From an uncultured Lachnospiraceae bacterium (GTDB lineage: Bacteria > Bacillota_A > Clostridia > Lachnospirales > Lachnospiraceae), in assembly GCA_947178085.1 (NCBI GenBank), contig CAMWWS010000106.1, forward strand, positions 1 to 8,362: DNA of 8,362 nt, in the 5' to 3' direction. Positions 4,949-8,362 of the stretch are shown here, piece by piece (the stretch's first letter is position 1; every line of letters starts with the position of its first letter). Below the pieces are notes generated by a model, which saw only the letters and a list, made by a program, of their open reading frames with translations, had not been told where the DNA came from and made no database searches. The position numbers and the translations under genes are program-made.

Positions 4949-5836
4949 CTACTCATCATCCTCGAAAAAATCACTATCTATTTTTTTCACCTTATATATA
5001 TACTCAGTACTTACACCAAAATCATGTTCTATCATAAGCTGCGCCAGCTTCTGTCCATCAATAAGTATGATATGTCTTTCATCTGCATATTGCTTTGCAT
5101 CAGATGAAAATTTAGCTGTTGTTACAAATAATCCTTTTGCATTCTTTTCCGGAATCGCCCCACCAAACTTTTGCAGATCAGGTCTACCTACTGTTTTATC
5201 CATGTCATATCCCTTTGCTTGAACATAAATTACATCAAACCCCAATTTGTCTTGATATACGATTCCATCTATACCCTCATCTCTACTTCTCTGTGTCACT
5301 TCACCTCTTCCATACCCCATTCTTTCCATCAAACTTACAACAAGCTTTTCAAAAAAATCCGATGATTTTTGATGAATCTTTGTAAGCAGCTCATCTTTAA
5401 GAACTTTATTAAGTTCACTATGTACACGTTCCAATGTTTCTTGTGGAGTTTCGTCACTGTTGTCTGTAGTTATAGCTGTCTGTCCATTATTCGCTTCGCC
5501 ACCTACAAATTCCACGAATGATGGAAATGTTCTTAGCGTATCATTCGTTATATTATTTACAGTATTTAATATCAGCTTGCCCTCATCGGTGATAACAAAA
5601 TGCGCTCTTGATGGACTTTCAATCAATCCTGCTTTTTTTAGATATGTTCTACACCAGCCTATGCGATTATTAAATATTGTCTGCTTTTTACTAGGCAGGA
5701 ATTCTTCAATATCAGACTTCGAAAGATTAAAATCTTTAATCACTTGTTCCTTTATGTCAATATAAGGATGCTCTTGTCCATCATCCAGCCCACGCAGGAA
5801 TGATTTATACATTTCAAAATATTTTGGTATTGCCAT
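4949..5836 (-). CDS. mrr: Mrr-type (type IV) restriction endonuclease
   Basis: 295 residues. The N-terminal part (about 1-95, MAIPKYFEMY to FVITDEGKLIL) matches the Mrr winged-helix DNA-binding domain. A linker of about 50 residues leads to the Mrr catalytic domain (about 155-270), of the PD-(D/E)xK fold: FFEKLVVSLMERMGYG (161-176), then DEGIDG (187-192) with Asp190, and QAK (206-208), the Q-x-K variant typical of Mrr. Mrr proteins cut modified foreign DNA and need no cognate methylase; none is nearby. The frame is open upstream to a TTG at 5857, but GGAGG at 5845-5849 sits 8 bases before ATG 5836, and the resulting MAIPKY start is like other Mrr proteins. The C-terminus is acidic (SDFFEDDE). 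The gene has its own extended -10 promoter and is strongly AT-rich compared with rlmD, a sign of transfer. Confidence 0.93.
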   Translation of the reverse strand: MAIPKYFEMYKSFLRGLDDGQEHPYIDIKEQVIKDFNLSKSDIEEFLPSKKQTIFNNRIGWCRTYLKKAGLIESPSRAHFVITDEGKLILNTVNNITNDTLRTFPSFVEFVGGEANNGQTAITTDNSDETPQETLERVHSELNKVLKDELLTKIHQKSSDFFEKLVVSLMERMGYGRGEVTQRSRDEGIDGIVYQDKLGFDVIYVQAKGYDMDKTVGRPDLQKFGGAIPEKNAKGLFVTTAKFSSDAKQYADERHIILIDGQKLAQLMIEHDFGVSTEYIYKVKKIDSDFFEDDE

Positions 5837-5844
5837 TAACTTTT

Positions 5845-5849
5845 CCTCC
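5845..5849 (-). promoter_or_regulatory. Ribosome binding site that decides the mrr start
   Basis: GGAGG, 8 bases upstream of ATG 5836. The longer frame from TTG 5857 would place this site inside the coding sequence. Confidence 0.85.
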
Positions 5850-5862
5850 ATATACAACCATT

Positions 5863-5871
5863 ATTATATCA
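5863..5871 (-). promoter_or_regulatory. Extended -10 promoter of mrr
   Basis: TGATATAAT on the minus strand is TGn plus a perfect TATAAT. A poor -35 (TAGCAA, three of six) lies 17 bp upstream. The predicted leader is about 20 nt and includes the GGAGG site. Confidence 0.6.
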
Positions 5872-5916
5872 TTAATCTTTTCTCATTGCTATTTTTCTTC
5901 TCGACAACAACTATGC

Positions 5917-5990
5917 TTTTTCTACCCATAAATACACCCACAATCAGGTATTTCTTCCTCACGATAATTTATTCTTCTTTTTTCTGCATT
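5917..5990. repeat. 74-bp perfect direct repeat, right copy (inside the rlmD 3' end)
   Basis: Identical to 3632-3705. It covers codons 501-522 of rlmD, the TAG stop and five bases downstream. The repeat therefore encodes the tail beyond the conserved methyltransferase fold. Confidence 0.95.
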
Positions 5991-7490
5991 CCCGACTATA
6001 CTGCCGTCTGCATCTTTTCTCACAAGCAGACACACGCATTCCACGTGCACCGTCCCCCCAAACTGGTCCACCCCTCTTACTCTCTTCACCTCATACCCGC
6101 CATCCGACAGCACTCTCAAATCTCTCGCCAGTGTCGCTGAATCGCAGCTGACATACACAACCCGCGCGGGCTGCATCGCCAGTATAGTTTCCAGACACTT
6201 GTCGTCGCAGCCTTTTCTAGGTGGGTCCACTACGATTGCATCTGCATATATGCCTTCTTTTTTGTATTTATCAGGTAAAACTTCCTCTGCCTTCCCGACA
6301 TAAAATTCCGCATTGGTTATTCCGTTTATGCGGGCATTCTCTTTTGCATCTTCGATTGCCTGCGGAACGATTTCCACACCATAAACCTGTTTCGCTTTCC
6401 CAGCAAGAAAAAGAGAGATTGTTCCTATTCCGCAGTACAAATCCCACACCGTTTCATTTCCTGTCAGCTCCGCATACTCCAAAGCGAGACTGTACAACCT
6501 CTCCGTCTGACCCGGATTGACCTGATAAAAAGAAAGCGGGGAAATCCGAAACTTTACTTCACCTGTTACATTTGCTCCGCTGTCTGCTGAATCCAAAATC
6601 CTGATACTGTCTTCTATATAATCCCTTCCCCACAACGTCCTTGTTTCTTTTCCCATGATGACATTATTTCTCTCAGTGTTGATATTAACTGAAATACTGA
6701 CAATACGCCTTCCATCAGAGTCTATACCCGTCGGTCTTTCATCAAAATCTGTCCCCATCGCTATTTCGCCAAAGTCTATCTCCGTCAGCTTCCTCACCAG
6801 TTCTTCCTGCGCAGGGAGTTTTTTACCGTTGATTACCAGACATACCATGATTTCTCCTGACGCAAAGCCGGTACGGATTAAAATATGACGAACCAGACCT
6901 TCCCCCGACGCCTCATGATAAGCCGGAACATTATTTTCTCTCATATAGGACAACACGGTTTCCAAAATCTGTTTATTCTCTCGCGCACCCAGTGCACAAT
7001 CGGTATTATGAATTATGTCATGTGTACGTCCTGCATAGAACCCTGTAATCAGATTATTGTTTTTATCATATCCCACAGGAAACTGCGCTTTATTCCGGTA
7101 ATGCCATGGATTATCCATGCCTATGATTGGTTCCGTAACCGCATCCACATGCTCCGGCACAAAGCCTCCTATGCGAATCAGGTTGTTTCTAATCTTATCC
7201 TGTTTAAACTCAAGCTGCCTTTCATATGCCATCGCCTGAATCTGGCATCCGCCGCATTGTCTGTGGAAAATGCAACGTGGCTCAACACGAAAAGAAGAAG
7301 GTGTTATCACCTTCTCCAGTCGTGCGTATCCGTAATTCTTTTTTACTTTTGTAATCCTTGCTTCTACGACATCCCCTATAACAGCGTCTTTGACAAATAG
7401 GGCATAACCTTCTATCCTGCCGATTCCCTCACCGTCATTTCCTATGTCTTCAATTTCCACTGTAACTATGTCATTCTTCTGAAATTCCAT
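5922..7490 (-). CDS. rlmD: 23S rRNA (uracil-C5)-methyltransferase, RlmD/RumA family
   Basis: 522 residues; makes 5-methyluridine in 23S rRNA from SAM. An N-terminal TRAM RNA-binding domain (about 1-62) is followed by the iron-sulfur ligands Cys73, Cys79, Cys82 and Cys165. The Rossmann-like domain has the SAM loop DLYCGIGTISL (350-360), VDPPRKG (421-427) and the catalytic cysteine in YVSCDSATLARDL (Cys449). The fold normally ends near HVECVCLLVRK (482-492). Here about 30 further residues follow, ending DCGCIYG, and the last 22 are encoded by the 74-bp repeat. In Firmicutes this family often modifies both U747 and U1939 (RlmCD); which applies here cannot be told from sequence. ATG 7490 has AAAGGA at 7497-7502. 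No GC-rich terminator follows the stop, so transcription may continue towards mrr. The gene is otherwise an ordinary housekeeping gene. Confidence 0.95.
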   Translation of the reverse strand: MEFQKNDIVTVEIEDIGNDGEGIGRIEGYALFVKDAVIGDVVEARITKVKKNYGYARLEKVITPSSFRVEPRCIFHRQCGGCQIQAMAYERQLEFKQDKIRNNLIRIGGFVPEHVDAVTEPIIGMDNPWHYRNKAQFPVGYDKNNNLITGFYAGRTHDIIHNTDCALGARENKQILETVLSYMRENNVPAYHEASGEGLVRHILIRTGFASGEIMVCLVINGKKLPAQEELVRKLTEIDFGEIAMGTDFDERPTGIDSDGRRIVSISVNINTERNNVIMGKETRTLWGRDYIEDSIRILDSADSGANVTGEVKFRISPLSFYQVNPGQTERLYSLALEYAELTGNETVWDLYCGIGTISLFLAGKAKQVYGVEIVPQAIEDAKENARINGITNAEFYVGKAEEVLPDKYKKEGIYADAIVVDPPRKGCDDKCLETILAMQPARVVYVSCDSATLARDLRVLSDGGYEVKRVRGVDQFGGTVHVECVCLLVRKDADGSIVGNAEKRRINYREEEIPDCGCIYG

Positions 7491-7507
7491 ATTTATTCCT
7501 TTATTCT

Positions 7508-7535
7508 ATTACATAAATCACGTAATCTTTCTCAA
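7508..7535 (-). promoter_or_regulatory. Possible rlmD promoter
   Basis: TTGAGA (7530-7535, five of six to TTGACA) and TGTAAT (7508-7513, five of six to TATAAT) are separated by 16 bp on the minus strand. The predicted start near 7501 would leave a very short leader that cuts into the ribosome site, which weakens the call. Confidence 0.3.
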
Positions 7536-7541
7536 TGATAC

Positions 7542-7575
7542 ATGATTTACTGTGTAATCAATTACTATAAATCAT
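7542..7575. other. Nested inverted repeat between the GHL10 gene and rlmD
   Basis: ATGATTTA (7542-7549) and TAAATCAT (7568-7575) are perfect 8-bp arms. Inside lies a second pair, GTAAT (7554-7558) and ATTAC (7561-7565). It is AT-rich and not followed by a T-tract on the minus strand, so it is more like an operator or mRNA 3'-end hairpin than a standard terminator. Confidence 0.45.
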
Positions 7576-7602
7576 TTGCACAATTCATATTCTTTCCTGC
7601 TG

Positions 7603-8362
7603 TTAATAAATTTTCAAATTATTCAGTTCATCAACCGCAATACCTTTTTCCAGCCATTGATAGCGGAACAAAGCATATCCGTCGTAACCCAGCTGTCTTG
7701 CAACTGCATACTGGTATGCCAGATTGGCATTGCCTGACGCCCAGCCCAAGTCGGTTTTGGAGGATGTTCCAACCCTGTAAAGAGCTAGCCCCACATAAAT
7801 AGGAATATCCCGTTTGTTGAGACTAATCCATTCACTGCTCCGTTCTGTAAACATATTTTTTACTACGCCGTCCGATACATAGATATCAGTCCAGTAAATC
7901 TGTGGCATGATATAGTCGATGTATCCCGAATTGGAAAGCCATGTGTCAATATCCGCACCCTGTGCGCGTGCATTATCGAGATTTCCTGCCGGACTGATTC
8001 CAAATGTACAGTTAGGATTTACGGATTTAATCGTCTTGTACACCTGTGAAACCATCAAATTAACGTTTGCCTTTTTTGATGCAATATCCAGTTGATTCGC
8101 CATACCGGATACATAAAAATAATCATCAAAATGTATTCCGTCCACATTGTAATTGCTTACTATTTCCTTTACGCCATTTGCGATTAAGTCTCTTGTCTCC
8201 TGTCTTGCGGGATCGAGAGCCAGACAGATTTGTCCGCCCGAACTTTTATATTGTATCGTAAACGGAAGAAACATCTGATAATATGGCGTTGCCATGAAGC
8301 TAACGGTAGTCTCGGTATCGCGGGAAAGCCGATAAGGATTTATCCATGCCTCAAACTTCAGG
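7603..8362 (-). CDS. GHL10/DUF187 glycosyl-hydrolase-like protein, 5' end outside window
   Basis: 252 residues of the C-terminal part are visible; the frame is open through the right edge. The internal ATG at 8295 is not the start, because the 22 codons above it continue the family motif (FEAWINPYRLS). Other GHL10 landmarks are ALDPARQETRDLI, VDGIHFDDYFY (DGIHFDD at 8122-8142, including the likely active-site acidic residues), FGISPAG (7984-8001 for GISPAG) and MPQIYW (7891-7908). The domain ends close to the stop at 7603, so no C-terminal extra domain exists. Family members are usually exported or lipid-anchored; the E. coli relative DigH (YddW) acts on denuded peptidoglycan glycans, so cell-wall glycan cleavage is the best guess here. 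The missing N-terminus could carry a signal peptide or wall-binding repeats. Substrate is not deducible from what is visible. Confidence 0.9.
   Translation of the reverse strand, partial: LKFEAWINPYRLSRDTETTVSFMATPYYQMFLPFTIQYKSSGGQICLALDPARQETRDLIANGVKEIVSNYNVDGIHFDDYFYVSGMANQLDIASKKANVNLMVSQVYKTIKSVNPNCTFGISPAGNLDNARAQGADIDTWLSNSGYIDYIMPQIYWTDIYVSDGVVKNMFTERSSEWISLNKRDIPIYVGLALYRVGTSSKTDLGWASGNANLAYQYAVARQLGYDGYALFRYQWLEKGIAVDELNNLKIY

Larger units (their letters stand above)
3632..5990. mobile_element. Putative defence cassette or integrative-element remnant at the 3' end of rlmD
   Basis: The segment is bounded by two direct copies of a perfect 74-bp repeat, one of which is the 3' end of rlmD. 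It carries mrr, a GNAT gene, a small gene and a structured gene-less stretch. Its coding part is visibly AT-rich: 5521-5580 is 28% G+C, against 63% for 6121-6180 inside rlmD and 58% for 541-600. A conserved gene kept intact at one boundary, with a duplicate of its end at the other, is the usual footprint of site-specific integration into a gene 3' end. No integrase, transposase or relaxase is present, so it would be passive or mobilised in trans. A local duplication followed by gene insertion is an alternative. Either way, recombination between the repeats would excise 2285 bp and leave rlmD complete. Confidence 0.55.

Noticed and set aside
6885..7400. 171-codon open frame on the plus strand
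   Set aside because: It lies antisense to the clearly coding rlmD gene, lacks a ribosome site and has no recognisable domain; it is a shadow frame.
1..8362. CRISPR arrays, tRNA or rRNA genes, insertion-sequence transposases, integrases
   Set aside because: No regularly spaced repeats, no tRNA-like cloverleaf or rRNA sequence, and no recombinase motifs were found on either strand.

Overview
The window looks like a piece of chromosome from an anaerobic Firmicute, most plausibly a gut clostridium of the Lachnospiraceae type. This is inferred from protein character: an [FeFe]-hydrogenase-like sensor, a clostridial-style lipoprotein, a GHL10 hydrolase and strong AGGAGG-type ribosome sites. No ribosomal RNA or other marker fixes the taxon. 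All six genes, two of them cut by the window edges, read on the minus strand. They are described here from low to high coordinate, so transcription runs right to left.

Left part (1-3630): a lipoprotein cut by the window edge (1-1396) with a C-terminal DxNxDGxxD calcium-loop motif. Upstream of it lies a 644-aa cytoplasmic protein (1551-3485) that joins a two-cluster ferredoxin domain, an [FeFe]-hydrogenase H-cluster domain, a four-cysteine FeS domain and a methyl-accepting chemotaxis signalling coiled coil. It reads as a soluble chemoreceptor that senses H2 or redox state. A rho-independent terminator and an extended -10 promoter separate the two genes, and both lie inside a dispersed repeat of about 94 bp that recurs at 3989-4080.

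Middle part (3632-5990): an AT-rich, cassette-like segment between two direct copies of a perfect 74-bp repeat (3632-3705 and 5917-5990). The right copy is the authentic 3' end of the rRNA methyltransferase gene rlmD. The left copy is a stranded duplicate of that gene end, followed by about 68 bp of diverged gene-end similarity. Between them lie a Mrr-type (type IV) restriction endonuclease, a GNAT-type acetyltransferase, an overlapping 62-aa protein of unknown function, and about 350 bp without a convincing gene. That last stretch has an orphan promoter, several hairpins and a T-tract, so it may encode a structured RNA. No integrase or transposase is visible. The layout resembles a small defence cassette, or the remnant of an integrative element, at the 3' end of rlmD.

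Right part (5922-8362): the complete rlmD-type 23S rRNA m5U methyltransferase (TRAM domain, FeS cysteines, SAM motifs, catalytic cysteine) with an unusual C-terminal tail encoded by the repeat. Then comes the C-terminal part of a GHL10/DUF187 glycosyl-hydrolase-like protein that continues past the right edge.

The strongest leads are the hydrogenase-chemoreceptor fusion, the repeat-bounded cassette at rlmD, and the structured gene-less segment between 3706 and 3997.
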